55,065 nt of DNA from NCBI RefSeq assembly GCF_001668575.1, contig NZ_LZMD01000095.1, positions 1 through 55,065 of the forward strand, read 5' to 3'. Position numbers and translations under genes: made by a program. The notes below the pieces were generated by a model. The model was given only the letters and a program-made list of their open reading frames with translations. It made no database searches and had not been told where the DNA came from. Source of the stretch: Mycobacterium sp. 1164985.4 (GTDB lineage Bacteria > Actinomycetota > Actinomycetes > Mycobacteriales > Mycobacteriaceae). Shown here one piece after another: positions 7,844 to 16,040 of the stretch; the stretch's first letter is position 1, and each line of letters opens with the position of its first letter.

Positions 7844-8992
7844 GCCGAGCCCCCGCTGCGCGATGATCGTGCGCTGCACCTCGCTGGTGCCTGCGTAGAT
7901 CGTCGTTCCGAGCGAGAAGCGCATGAGATGTTCGAAGCGTCCACGCTCCGGCGCCGTCGGCTCGAAGTGTGACCGCATCGCGTCCGGCCCGACGAGCTCG
8001 ACGATGTCCTGGCTCGCACGCACCAGCGCCTCGGTGGAGAACACTTTCGACATCGGCCCCTCGGCCACCGGCGTTTGACCGTTCTCGGCCATCCACACGC
8101 ATCGCCGCTGAAGCAGCGTTGCCACTTCCAGTTCCATCGCCACCCGCGCGATCCGCCGTCGCACATCGGTTTTCGTTATCTGAAGTGAGCCGTCGAGAGC
8201 GCGTGTGGTCGACGCCCACCGTTCGGCGTGGTGCAAGAGGCGGGCGATGTGCGGTCCCCATCCGGACGCGTGCTCATCCTGCAGCGACAGGCCCAGCACC
8301 TGCCAACCGCCGTCGACATCGCCGATCCGCCAGTCGTCGGCGATACGTACGTCGCTGTAGAAGGTGATGTTCGTGCGCTCTCCTGACAGCGTCCACACGG
8401 CCTGCGCCTCGAAGCCGTCGGAGCAGGACGGCACGAGAAACATCGTGAGCCCCTTGTGCTTCGGCTTCTCGGGACTCGTCCGGGCCAACAGAAAGACATA
8501 GTCGGCGATGTGCCCGTTCGTGGTGAACATCTTGGAGCCGTTGATGACCCATTCATCACCGTCGCGCACGGCCCTGGTCGCGGCGGCCGCCACATCCGAA
8601 CCGCATTCGGGCTCGGTGAAGCCGAGCGCAATGGTCACCTCCCCACTCAAGGCTCCGGGGAGAATCCGTTCCTTCATCGCGGGTGTGCCGATCTGCCGGA
8701 TGATCGACGCCACCATTCGAGTGGTCTCGGACAGGTACACCGGCGCGTCCGTCCGCATCAGCTCCTCGTTGAGCGCCTGCTCTTCCCACGCGTTGCGGTC
8801 CTGCCCGCCGAACTCGGCCGGCCAGCCGGGGGCGAAGTAGCCGTTCTCGACAAGCCCTTTGGCGAAATCGTCGTCGTGCGCGACACCACTGCGGTAGATC
8901 CGCTCCTCGAAGTCGGGACTCAGCATTCTGTCGAGATGCTCGCGCACACCTTTCCGGAAGGCTTCGGTCGCGGTGTCGGACTGAAAATGCAT
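7832..8992 (-). CDS. Acyl-CoA dehydrogenase
   Basis: A 386-residue flavoprotein that would desaturate an acyl-CoA at the alpha-beta position, passing electrons to ETF. It shows the N-terminal helical domain (GYFAPGWPAEFGGQ), the FAD/substrate segment (ALGFTEPECGSDVAA and WVINGSKMFTTN) and the C-terminal signature YAGTSEVQRTIIAQRGLGLPR minus its last residues. The ATG at 8992 is chosen because alignment-length expectations fit it; no Shine-Dalgarno is evident, and a longer in-frame start at 9072 would overlap the 9046-9065 inverted repeat. Divergent from a second dehydrogenase gene, with which it may form a heteromeric enzyme as ChsE-type pairs do. Confidence 0.87.
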   Translation of the reverse strand: MHFQSDTATEAFRKGVREHLDRMLSPDFEERIYRSGVAHDDDFAKGLVENGYFAPGWPAEFGGQDRNAWEEQALNEELMRTDAPVYLSETTRMVASIIRQIGTPAMKERILPGALSGEVTIALGFTEPECGSDVAAAATRAVRDGDEWVINGSKMFTTNGHIADYVFLLARTSPEKPKHKGLTMFLVPSCSDGFEAQAVWTLSGERTNITFYSDVRIADDWRIGDVDGGWQVLGLSLQDEHASGWGPHIARLLHHAERWASTTRALDGSLQITKTDVRRRIARVAMELEVATLLQRRCVWMAENGQTPVAEGPMSKVFSTEALVRASQDIVELVGPDAMRSHFEPTAPERGRFEHLMRFSLGTTIYAGTSEVQRTIIAQRGLGLPR

Positions 8993-9045
8993 GAGCAGTA
9001 ACCAATCTGTCGCAAAGCCCGCGCGGTCATCGTCGGCGATAATGT

Positions 9046-9065
9046 TACTCTCAAAACTGAGAGTA
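9046..9065. promoter_or_regulatory. Perfect inverted repeat between two divergent acyl-CoA dehydrogenase genes
   Basis: TACTCTCA (9046-9053), a 4-base spacer AAAC, and TGAGAGTA (9058-9065) make a 20-base operator-like site in the short space between divergent genes. The spacing and size suit a TetR-type dimer. The cognate regulator may be the TetR protein encoded at 7028-7843, which is an inference. Confidence 0.55.
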
Positions 9066-9093
9066 CCCATATTCGCACGTGAGGATGTATTCG

Positions 9094-10104
9094 GTGGACT
9101 TGAGTCTGTCGGACGAGCAGCGACAACTCGTCGACTCCTTCGCGGCGATGTATGCCCGCGAGTCGACGTCGCAACGGGTGCGGGCGGCCGAACCTCTGGG
9201 ATTCGACCCGAAGCTGTGGGAGGCACTGGTCCAGACCGGCGTCGTCGAGATGGCGGTGGGCGAATCCGACGGTGGCTGGGGGGCTTCCGAGTTGGAGCTG
9301 GCGCTGATCGCCGAGCAGTACGGCCGGGCGGTCGCATCGGCACCGGTTATCGAGGCGCAGATCGCTGCCCGGTTGCTGGCGGCCTGCGGGCGTGAGGAGC
9401 TGGTGGGCTCGGCCCTGTCGGGCGACCAGCTCGTCAGCTTCACGCCGCGGTCCTGCGACGGCGATGTGTTGGCACTCGTGCCCGGTGGCGCAGTGGCCGA
9501 CGCCGTTGTCGCGCTGGCCGGCGAGCGTCTTGTGGCAGTTCCGGCCAAAAGCCGCATGTACGTGCAAAACCTCGGGTCTTTACCGCTGGCGGATGTGAAT
9601 CTGCGAAACGACGCCACCGTTCTCGCCGAAGGAGAGCAGGCCCGCCGGTTGTTCTCCAACGCGGTCGACCTGTGGCTCGCACTCACCGCCGCGGCCCTGG
9701 TGGGCGCCGCCGCGAAGGCCGTCGAGCTCGGCGTCGACTATGCCAAGCAGCGCCGCGCGTTCGACACTCCGATCGGCGCCTTTCAAGCCGTGTCACACCC
9801 GCTTGCCGACAGCGCCACGGCAACGGACGGTGCGCGATTGCTGGCCCTTGAGGCGGCGTGTGCGTTCGCCGATGAGCCACGCCGCGCGACCGAGCTGGCT
9901 GCGATGGCGTTCGCGTTTGCATACGAGACCGCGCGTGATGCGACGTATCGGAGCCTGCACGTCCACGGCGGCTATGGCTTCGGCATGGAAGGCGACATCC
10001 AGCTCTACTACCGACGTGTCCGCGGGTGGGCGATGGCGTACAGCGAGCCGGCGGTTGCGCTGGACCGCGTCGCTGACGCCCGCTACGGAGCGGTCGGCGG
10101 CTGA
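9094..10104 (+). CDS. Acyl-CoA dehydrogenase (short form, possible heteromer partner)
   Basis: A 336-residue acyl-CoA dehydrogenase-like protein, shorter and more divergent than the gene opposite it. The start VDLSLSDEQRQLVDSF and the C-terminal HVHGGYGFGMEGDIQLYYRR segment are diagnostic. The middle beta-domain is reduced, as in the partner subunits of alpha2-beta2 FadE enzymes from cholesterol catabolism. The GTG at 9094 is favoured because GAGGA (9081-9085) lies eight bases upstream; GTG 9079 and ATG 9085 are in-frame alternatives. The likely role is desaturation of a branched or cyclic acyl-CoA together with the 7832-8992 protein. Confidence 0.85.
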   Translation: MDLSLSDEQRQLVDSFAAMYARESTSQRVRAAEPLGFDPKLWEALVQTGVVEMAVGESDGGWGASELELALIAEQYGRAVASAPVIEAQIAARLLAACGREELVGSALSGDQLVSFTPRSCDGDVLALVPGGAVADAVVALAGERLVAVPAKSRMYVQNLGSLPLADVNLRNDATVLAEGEQARRLFSNAVDLWLALTAAALVGAAAKAVELGVDYAKQRRAFDTPIGAFQAVSHPLADSATATDGARLLALEAACAFADEPRRATELAAMAFAFAYETARDATYRSLHVHGGYGFGMEGDIQLYYRRVRGWAMAYSEPAVALDRVADARYGAVGG

Positions 10105-10110
10105 ATCCCG

Positions 10111-11019
10111 TCAGGCTTCGGCGCGCACCTGGTCTTTGACCGACAACACGATCGGGGGAGCGGTCCGCCAGTTCGGCACGCCCTGCTCCTCGCCGGCGGT
10201 CGCCCGCTTGTCGTCGCGCACGCCGACCCAGTGCGAATGGTTCAGCTGGTGCAACGTGAAGCACGACTGCAGGGCGTTGTAGAAGCCCATGTTGTCCACC
10301 GACTGATTGACCGATTCCTTGATGAGCAGGGCCGCCATCGTTGGCACCGTGGCGATGCGTCGCGCCATCTCCAGTGTACGGTCGGCCAATTCGTCGCGTT
10401 TGAAGATCTTGCTCACCATCCCGAGGCGGTAGGCCTCCTCGATGTCGATGGCGTCGCCGGTCAGCATCAGCTCCTTGGTGCGTCGCGGGCCGAACTCCCA
10501 CGGATGACCGAAGTACTCCATGCCACACATTCCCAGGCGGGTGCCGACAACGTCGGCAAAGCGCACCTCTTCGCTGCCCACGATCAGGTCACACGCCCAG
10601 ATCAGCATCAGACCCGCCGAGAACACGTCGCCGTGCACCTGCGCGATCGTGATCTTGCGCAGATTTCGCCACCGCAGGTTGTTCTGGAAGAAGTAGTGCC
10701 ACTCCTGAAGCATGATCTTCTCCGCACCCTCTCGGGTCCCGCCGTTGATGGCGGCCGTGGGGTGTTGTCCCGGTCCCGGCGTGAACTCGGCGCGCGCCTG
10801 TTTGGATCCGATGTCATGGCCCGAGGAGAACATCGGCCCTTCGCCGGCGAGGATGACCACGCGGACGTTGTCGTCGGCCTCGGCGCGCCCAAACGCCTCG
10901 TCGAGCTCGACCAGCATCCCGCGGTTCTGTGCATTGCGCTGCTCCGGGCGGTTCAGCGAAATCCGCACTATTTGGCCGTCGTCAAACATCTCCCATTTCA
11001 GAAACTCGTAATCGCTCAT
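10111..11019 (-). CDS. Enoyl-CoA hydratase family protein
   Basis: A 302-residue crotonase-family protein. The N-terminal RISLNRPEQRNAQN, first oxyanion segment FSSGHDIG and second VHGDVFSAGLMLIWACDL are clear. It has an insertion between them (residues about 80-120, EFTPGPGQHPTAAINGG) that is characteristic of some mycobacterial EchA paralogues. The ATG at 11019 follows GGAGGAC; an upstream in-frame start at 11043 lacks a better signal. It is divergent from the reductase gene at 11114 across an operator-like repeat, and its 3' end lies seven bases from the convergent acyl-CoA dehydrogenase gene. Acts on an unidentified acyl-CoA of this island. Confidence 0.87.
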   Translation of the reverse strand: MSDYEFLKWEMFDDGQIVRISLNRPEQRNAQNRGMLVELDEAFGRAEADDNVRVVILAGEGPMFSSGHDIGSKQARAEFTPGPGQHPTAAINGGTREGAEKIMLQEWHYFFQNNLRWRNLRKITIAQVHGDVFSAGLMLIWACDLIVGSEEVRFADVVGTRLGMCGMEYFGHPWEFGPRRTKELMLTGDAIDIEEAYRLGMVSKIFKRDELADRTLEMARRIATVPTMAALLIKESVNQSVDNMGFYNALQSCFTLHQLNHSHWVGVRDDKRATAGEEQGVPNWRTAPPIVLSVKDQVRAEA

Positions 11020-11064
11020 CGTGTCCTCCGGTTCTTCGAGCATGGCAATGGTGATATCAATATT

Positions 11065-11082
11065 TGAGAAGCTATGTTCTCA
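11065..11082. promoter_or_regulatory. Inverted repeat TGAGAA-N6-TTCTCA in a divergent promoter
   Basis: Perfect 6-base arms at 11065-11070 and 11077-11082, between the hydratase (start 11019, leftward) and reductase (start 11114, rightward). It differs in sequence from the 9046-9065 repeat, so a different regulator may bind. Operator function is inferred from position and symmetry. Confidence 0.45.
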
Positions 11083-11113
11083 CGGGTCACAGGGACCGGT
11101 GGAGAAGGGTGAC

Positions 11114-12223
11114 ATGTCGGACTGCCAACGTAACCCGCGGGTGATTCTCTGGGGGCCAGGTCAGGTCGGTGTCGGCGCGTTGCGTGCACTGATCGCGCAT
11201 CCGGGCCTGGACCTGGTCGGGGTTGTCGTGCACGCCGAGACGAAGGACGGCATGGACGCGGGCGCGCTGTGCGGCATGCCCGCGACCGGCGTCGTCGCCA
11301 CTCGTGACATCGACGCCGCGTTGTCGCTGGACGCGGACGTGGTCGCCTACTTCGCATCCGGCGACTACCGGTACGCGGAGGCCGCGGACGACATCGCTCG
11401 CTGCCTGCGGGCTGGTAAGAACGTCGTGTGCACGTCGCTCGTCCCGATGTGTTATCCACCGGCAGCGGACCGAGAGACCGCCGAACTCATCGCCGCCGCG
11501 TGCGAAGCCGGTGGCGCCAGCTTCTTCAACAGCGGCGTGGACCCAGGGTGGGCCAACGACGTGATCGCACTGACCATGACCGGGTTCAGCAGCCGCGTCG
11601 ATACGATCACCATGCAGGAGTTACTCGACTACGGCCCGATCAACCAACCCGAGATCATGTTCGACTTCATGGGATTCGGCCACCCGCCCGACCATCCGGC
11701 GCCGCTGTTCGACACCGAACGTCTCGCCGCGCTGTGGGCGCCCACCGTTCACCTGGTGGCCGACGGTGTCGGTCTGCCGTTGGATCGCGTCGTGACGACG
11801 ATCGAGAAGTGGCTGGCCACCGAGCGGTACGAAGTGGCCTCCGGCGTCATCGAGCCGGGCACCATGGGCGGGATGCGATTCAAGCTCTCGGGCATGGTCG
11901 ATGGCGAGGAGCGGGTCGTGCTCGAGCACATCACGCGTATGGGCGAGGGTTCGGCGCCGGACTGGCCACGCCATCCGTCCTCACACGGCGGCTACCGTGT
12001 CATCGTCGACGGCCTTCCGACGTACACCGTCGACATCGAAATGCACGGGCGCGGCAACAACATGCGCGGCCTGACGTACGCCACCGTGATGCGGGAACTG
12101 AACGCCATCCCGGCCGTGTTGGCCGCTGCGCCGGGGGTGTTGTCGACGCTGGACCTCCCGCTGATCACCGGACCGGTTCGCGGCGGGACTTGGCGGGGCG
12201 TCCTGCCCGGCACTGCATCATGA
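11114..12223 (+). CDS. DapB-like NAD(P)H-dependent reductase/amine dehydrogenase family protein
   Basis: A 369-residue protein with a dihydrodipicolinate-reductase-like N-terminal Rossmann fold: VILWGPGQVGVGALRAL fits the G-x-G-x-x-G nucleotide motif at about residues 11-22. Its C-terminal domain resembles 2,4-diaminopentanoate dehydrogenase-type proteins (FFNSGVDPGWANDV, HITRMGEG, GGYRV). Mycobacteria have several copies near acyl-CoA catabolic genes, usually with no assigned substrate. The ATG at 11114 sits behind GGAGAAGGG. Its stop overlaps the nitroreductase start (ATGA), so the two are translationally coupled and probably act in sequence. Confidence 0.78.
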   Translation: MSDCQRNPRVILWGPGQVGVGALRALIAHPGLDLVGVVVHAETKDGMDAGALCGMPATGVVATRDIDAALSLDADVVAYFASGDYRYAEAADDIARCLRAGKNVVCTSLVPMCYPPAADRETAELIAAACEAGGASFFNSGVDPGWANDVIALTMTGFSSRVDTITMQELLDYGPINQPEIMFDFMGFGHPPDHPAPLFDTERLAALWAPTVHLVADGVGLPLDRVVTTIEKWLATERYEVASGVIEPGTMGGMRFKLSGMVDGEERVVLEHITRMGEGSAPDWPRHPSSHGGYRVIVDGLPTYTVDIEMHGRGNNMRGLTYATVMRELNAIPAVLAAAPGVLSTLDLPLITGPVRGGTWRGVLPGTAS

Positions 12224-12870
12224 GCCGAGCACGGGCGAACGACATCTGGACGGTGATGGAGACCGCGACCGCGGTGCGGCGGTATAGGGACGAACCGGTC
12301 GACGACGAGACGCTTGGGAAATGCCTGCGCGCGGCCAGTTGGGCGCCGTCGGGCGGCAACCAGCAACCGTGGCGGTTCGTGGTCTTGCGCTCAGAACGGG
12401 CTCGCGCGATCGTCACCGACGCCGCGCACCGGACGTGGGAGGAACTGCAGCAGTTCTACGGAGTCTCGCCGCCCGAGGACGGAGCGAGCGATCCGAAATC
12501 ACGGATGCTGAGGTCGATGGCCGAACACATGCGGATCGGCGGCGCGGCACCGGGTCTCGTCCTGTTCTGTGTTCGGCCGCAGGCCGGAGCGTCCGACCTA
12601 CAACAGGGCGGCTCGATCTTCCCCGCGGTTCAGAACTTCCTGCTGGCGGCGCGTGCACAGGGGTTGGGTGCGGCGATCACGTTGTGGCACAGCAGCTGTG
12701 AAGCGCAATTGCGTTCGCTGGTCGGCATTCCAGACGACTGGATGTTGGCGGCGCTGGTGACCGTCGGATGGCCCGCGGGCCGCCACCGCACGGTGAGTCG
12801 CAAGCCGCTGCCGGAGGTGGCGGCTGTGGACCGTTGGGATCAGCCCTGGCCCTCCGACGGTCCGCGCTGA
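12220..12870 (+). CDS. Nitroreductase family FMN-dependent oxidoreductase
   Basis: A 216-residue FMN oxidoreductase. The N-terminal RRYRDEPVDDETL, the FMN-binding WAPSGGNQQPWRF, and the C-terminal half (QNFLLAARAQGLGAAITLW and GWPAG) identify the nitroreductase fold. Natural substrates of such enzymes range from nitroaromatics and quinones to enones. It starts with an ATG overlapping the stop of the DapB-like reductase. Its final 31 bases overlap the convergent YihY-family gene. Probably reduces an intermediate of the island pathway using NAD(P)H. Confidence 0.85.
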   Translation: MSRARANDIWTVMETATAVRRYRDEPVDDETLGKCLRAASWAPSGGNQQPWRFVVLRSERARAIVTDAAHRTWEELQQFYGVSPPEDGASDPKSRMLRSMAEHMRIGGAAPGLVLFCVRPQAGASDLQQGGSIFPAVQNFLLAARAQGLGAAITLWHSSCEAQLRSLVGIPDDWMLAALVTVGWPAGRHRTVSRKPLPEVAAVDRWDQPWPSDGPR

Positions 12871-13838
12871 TCCGGTGACGCGCCGCGGTTGACGTCGAAA
12901 CGCACGCTGACCTTCTGAAAGCCTTTAGCCCGTTCGGCTTTCGCTCGTCGGGTGTAGGTGCGGCGGTCGGCCGGCGTCAAGTTCACGTCGTCGGTGAACG
13001 GCGTCATCAACGAACGCGGATACAGCTGGTCGACGCGTACGACGTTGACCTCCGCGCACATCACCAGCGTCACCGAGATCAGATACAGGAACGCGAGCAG
13101 GCCGAGAACCAATGCGAAGACGCTGTTGGTGGCGCTGGTCGACTTCACCACGTGGGCGACGTAGTTCGCACCGAACCACTGCAGCAGCTGCCAGATCACT
13201 GCGGCCGCGAGCGCGCCGGGCAGCACATCGCGATACGTCACCGACCGGGCGGTGGTGACGCGGAACGCCACCAGGCAGATGCCCGCGTTGATCGCGATGG
13301 TCACGAACGTGACACCCACCTTGCCGAACCAGCCCAGACCGGCGGTCGCGTGGCCGACCGCCGACAACACCGTCGCGGCGATCGCCGCCGAACCGAGCAC
13401 GAACAACAGCAACAGGCTGCGCAAGCGCGACCGGACCGGGTCGGGGCGGTTGTTGCGGGGCACCGCCCACACCGAGTCCATCGCGTTCTGCAGCGCCTGT
13501 CCGACACCGAGGCCGCCGTAAAGAGCCCCGCCGATACCGACCACGACGGCCGTAACGCCGCCGCTGAGTTGATCCGGCCGCTGCAGCTGGCTGCCGATCA
13601 CCGGGAACTGGCTGAATGTGGACTGCAGCACCTGCTGTTGTAGGTCCGGGTGTCCGACGAGCACGACGCCCAGCGCGGTGGTCAACAACAGCAGCAGCGG
13701 GAACAGCGAGACGAACGCGTAGTAGGTGATCAACGCGGCCAGATAGCCGCCCTGATCGTCGAGGTATTTGTAGATGACCGCGATCACGAAGCCGACGCGG
13801 CGGTTGCGTCGCTGCAGCCGGTCCAGCCAGCCCACCAT
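12840..13838 (-). CDS. YihY/BrkB family integral membrane protein
   Basis: A 332-residue polytopic membrane protein. The early ALITYYAFVSLFPLLLLL segment and the later GGLGVGQALQNAMDSVWAVP motif are hallmarks of the YihY/virulence factor BrkB family (formerly RNase BN, a misassignment). About six hydrophobic segments can be seen. The C-terminus is a hydrophilic, Arg/Lys-rich tail on the likely cytoplasmic side. Function in mycobacteria is not established. It overlaps the convergent nitroreductase gene by 31 bases and lies about 90 bases downstream of the polymerase-like gene on the same strand. Confidence 0.88.
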   Translation of the reverse strand: MVGWLDRLQRRNRRVGFVIAVIYKYLDDQGGYLAALITYYAFVSLFPLLLLLTTALGVVLVGHPDLQQQVLQSTFSQFPVIGSQLQRPDQLSGGVTAVVVGIGGALYGGLGVGQALQNAMDSVWAVPRNNRPDPVRSRLRSLLLLFVLGSAAIAATVLSAVGHATAGLGWFGKVGVTFVTIAINAGICLVAFRVTTARSVTYRDVLPGALAAAVIWQLLQWFGANYVAHVVKSTSATNSVFALVLGLLAFLYLISVTLVMCAEVNVVRVDQLYPRSLMTPFTDDVNLTPADRRTYTRRAKAERAKGFQKVSVRFDVNRGASPDQRGPSEGQG

Positions 13839-13931
13839 CTGCGGACCCCCTCGGCCTGGATCCTCGCTGATCAGCTCGGCGATACCCGATTCGGCTGAAG
13901 GTCAATCCATGCCGGTGTGGCCGGCGACCGG

Positions 13932-14891
13932 TCAGCTGCCCTGCGCCCGCCGCGCCCGCGCCCGGCGCTTGCCCTCGTGCATCGCGGCCACCCGGGCCAC
14001 GGGGATGGTTCTGCCGTGTTCGATCAGGTCGGCGGGCAGCGTCTGCGGCGCGGGTATCGCGTCCGCCCACGGGTCGCGGCCCGCCAGGGCGTCGATAGCG
14101 GTGTGCACGGTGAAATCCGCGGGCGTGATGCGGTCCAGGTCCGACCAGTCGAGCGGGAACGAGACCGGGGTGCCGGGGCGCAACCGCGGGCTGTAGGCCG
14201 CGACGACCGTCGCGCCGCCGGAACGAGTGGAGTCGATGAACACCTTGCCTTCGCGGTCGTCGACAATGAAAGCGGTTGTCGCGCAGCTCGGATCGAGCGA
14301 CTCGGCCCGGGCGGCCAGCGCACGGGTGGCCGCGGCGACGTCGTCGACCGGCGCACCGTCATCGATCGGAACGAACACGTGCACACCCTTGGCGCCACTC
14401 GTCTTCACCGCCCCGGCCAGCCCACAGTCCGAAAGCGCCTGTCGGACAAGCTCTGCGGCGGTCACAACGGCGGCGAAGTCGCTGTCCGGTGGCGGGTCCA
14501 GGTCGAGCACCAGATGCGTTGGGCGGTATATGTCGTCGGCCAGGCCCAGGGTCGGGTGGTATTCGACGGCACGCTGGTTGGCCAGCCACAGCAAGGTGCG
14601 CCGGTCGTCGCACAGGGCGTAGCGCACTTCGCGGTGTGAGGACTCCGCCCACATCGAAACGGTTTTCACCCACTCCGGGGTGTACTTCGGCACGTTCTTC
14701 TGCATGAACGGTGCACGCCCGCGCAACACCCGCAACACCGTCAGCGGTCGCCCCGCGAGACCGGGCAGTATCCGGTCGGACACCGCGTCGAGGTAGTCGA
14801 TCAGATCGCGCTTGGTGGCATCCGCGTCCGCGGTCAGAGGCTGGTCCAGGTTGGTCAACTCCACCCCGGCGCGCTGTTCCTCGGCGCTCAT
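13932..14891 (-). CDS. LigD polymerase-domain (AEP primase-polymerase) protein
   Basis: A 319-residue stand-alone archaeo-eukaryotic primase-type polymerase domain of the LigD family. Visible are the catalytic DxD (LVLDLDPP), the KTSGAKGVHVFVP segment carrying the active-site His, and the third acidic region (KVFIDSTRSG). No ligase or phosphoesterase domain is attached. Mycobacterial relatives fill short gaps or incorporate ribonucleotides in DNA repair and end joining. The N-terminus starts at MSAEEQ, with upstream sequence non-coding. A second such gene lies 6 kb downstream. It shares direction and close spacing with the CobW-type gene and the YihY gene but has no obvious functional link to them. 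Confidence 0.85.
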   Translation of the reverse strand: MSAEEQRAGVELTNLDQPLTADADATKRDLIDYLDAVSDRILPGLAGRPLTVLRVLRGRAPFMQKNVPKYTPEWVKTVSMWAESSHREVRYALCDDRRTLLWLANQRAVEYHPTLGLADDIYRPTHLVLDLDPPPDSDFAAVVTAAELVRQALSDCGLAGAVKTSGAKGVHVFVPIDDGAPVDDVAAATRALAARAESLDPSCATTAFIVDDREGKVFIDSTRSGGATVVAAYSPRLRPGTPVSFPLDWSDLDRITPADFTVHTAIDALAGRDPWADAIPAPQTLPADLIEHGRTIPVARVAAMHEGKRRARARRAQGS

Positions 14892-14918
14892 CTGTTCACC
14901 ATAGGCGCCGGGTCCCGA

Positions 14919-15944
14919 TCAGATGCTGAGCCGGCGGTAGCGCTGCAGGCGCCGGACACCCGCGGCCGAAACCGGACCGTGGTGTGGCGCCAGCGCCGCT
15001 TCGACGCGTGTGCGGACATCACCGACGTCGAGGTGCGTCCCGATCGCGACGATCACGTTCGTGGATGCCGATGACGGCGCGTTCGCGATGTGGACAGACG
15101 TGCCGACCACATTGACCACATAGCGGCGCGTGCGCTCGCGGCACTGGATCGCGACCGTGCCCTTGAGCCGATACACGCCCGCGGGCGGTTGTTCGAGCAG
15201 GTCGATCAGCGCCGCGGGATCGACGTGACCGTCGCTGGTGACGGTCACCGAATCGGCGTGGACGTGGAGGTGTTCGGGCTCGTCGCCCGCAGCGACCAAC
15301 AGCTCCCGCAGTGACAACTGCTCACCGATCTCGACGGACGCCGACACGTCGTACAGCAGGGCCGGGTCGACCCGCCCCGCCGTCGCGCCCACGATGTGGA
15401 CATCCGGATTCCGCTCGCGCACACGGCTTTCGATTCGACCGAGGACCGTTTGGCGGTCACCCTCGGGAATTTGGTCGAGCTTGTTGACCACCACCAGCGA
15501 GGCCGCGCCGTAGCGGGCGGGCGGGGTGGCGTGGTCGTCGACGGTGTCGAAGTGGGTGGCGGCGTCGATGACGTCGACGACGCCGCCCGGCCGTATGCGC
15601 TCCACGCCGCTGAAACGGATGATTCGCGAGATCGCGATCGGGTCGGCCAAGCCGCTGGCCTCGATGATGACGGCGTCCAGCCCGAGCTTCGGATCGGCGA
15701 GTTTCGCCAGCGCGTCGTCGAGCCCTCCGTCGTCGGGAAGGCAGCAGATGCACCCCCCGGCGATCGAGGCAGGTTCGTCGACCTGACCGGTGACCAGCGC
15801 GGCGTCGACGTTGAGCTCGCCGAAGTCGTTGATGATCACCCCGACGCGCGCACCCGGCTGGCGCAATACGTGGTTGAGCAGCGTGGTCTTACCCGCGCCG
15901 AGGTAACCGGTCAGGGCGATGGCCGGGATCGTCGTCGCTGTCAC
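14919..15944 (-). CDS. CobW/G3E family GTPase (metal chaperone-like)
   Basis: A 341-residue G3E P-loop GTPase. Walker A GYLGAGKTT at residues 13-21, the family-specific GGCICC metal-binding motif at 62-67 (CxCC), ASGLADP as the Walker B/switch region, and NKLD for guanine specificity are all present. A C-terminal CobW_C-like domain follows (KGTVAIQCRERTRRYVVNVVG). Members deliver zinc or cobalt to client enzymes. No cobalamin genes and no Zur box are visible nearby, so the metal is undetermined. The ATG at 15944 is 96 bases from the divergent CsbD-domain gene. Confidence 0.88.
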   Translation of the reverse strand: MTATTIPAIALTGYLGAGKTTLLNHVLRQPGARVGVIINDFGELNVDAALVTGQVDEPASIAGGCICCLPDDGGLDDALAKLADPKLGLDAVIIEASGLADPIAISRIIRFSGVERIRPGGVVDVIDAATHFDTVDDHATPPARYGAASLVVVNKLDQIPEGDRQTVLGRIESRVRERNPDVHIVGATAGRVDPALLYDVSASVEIGEQLSLRELLVAAGDEPEHLHVHADSVTVTSDGHVDPAALIDLLEQPPAGVYRLKGTVAIQCRERTRRYVVNVVGTSVHIANAPSSASTNVIVAIGTHLDVGDVRTRVEAALAPHHGPVSAAGVRRLQRYRRLSI

Positions 15945-16040
15945 GCGTCACATGATCGCAGCGCGGCACCTGTGCGTCCGCCCACAGGGTGTTTCGGACC
16001 CCCACGGGCGTGGAACCTTGAGGCGTGAGAGGAGGCCCGA

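Noticed and set aside
15985..16030. SigF-type promoter before the CsbD-domain gene
   Set aside because: A GTTT is present but no GGGTA-like -10 follows at the right distance; evidence was too weak to list.
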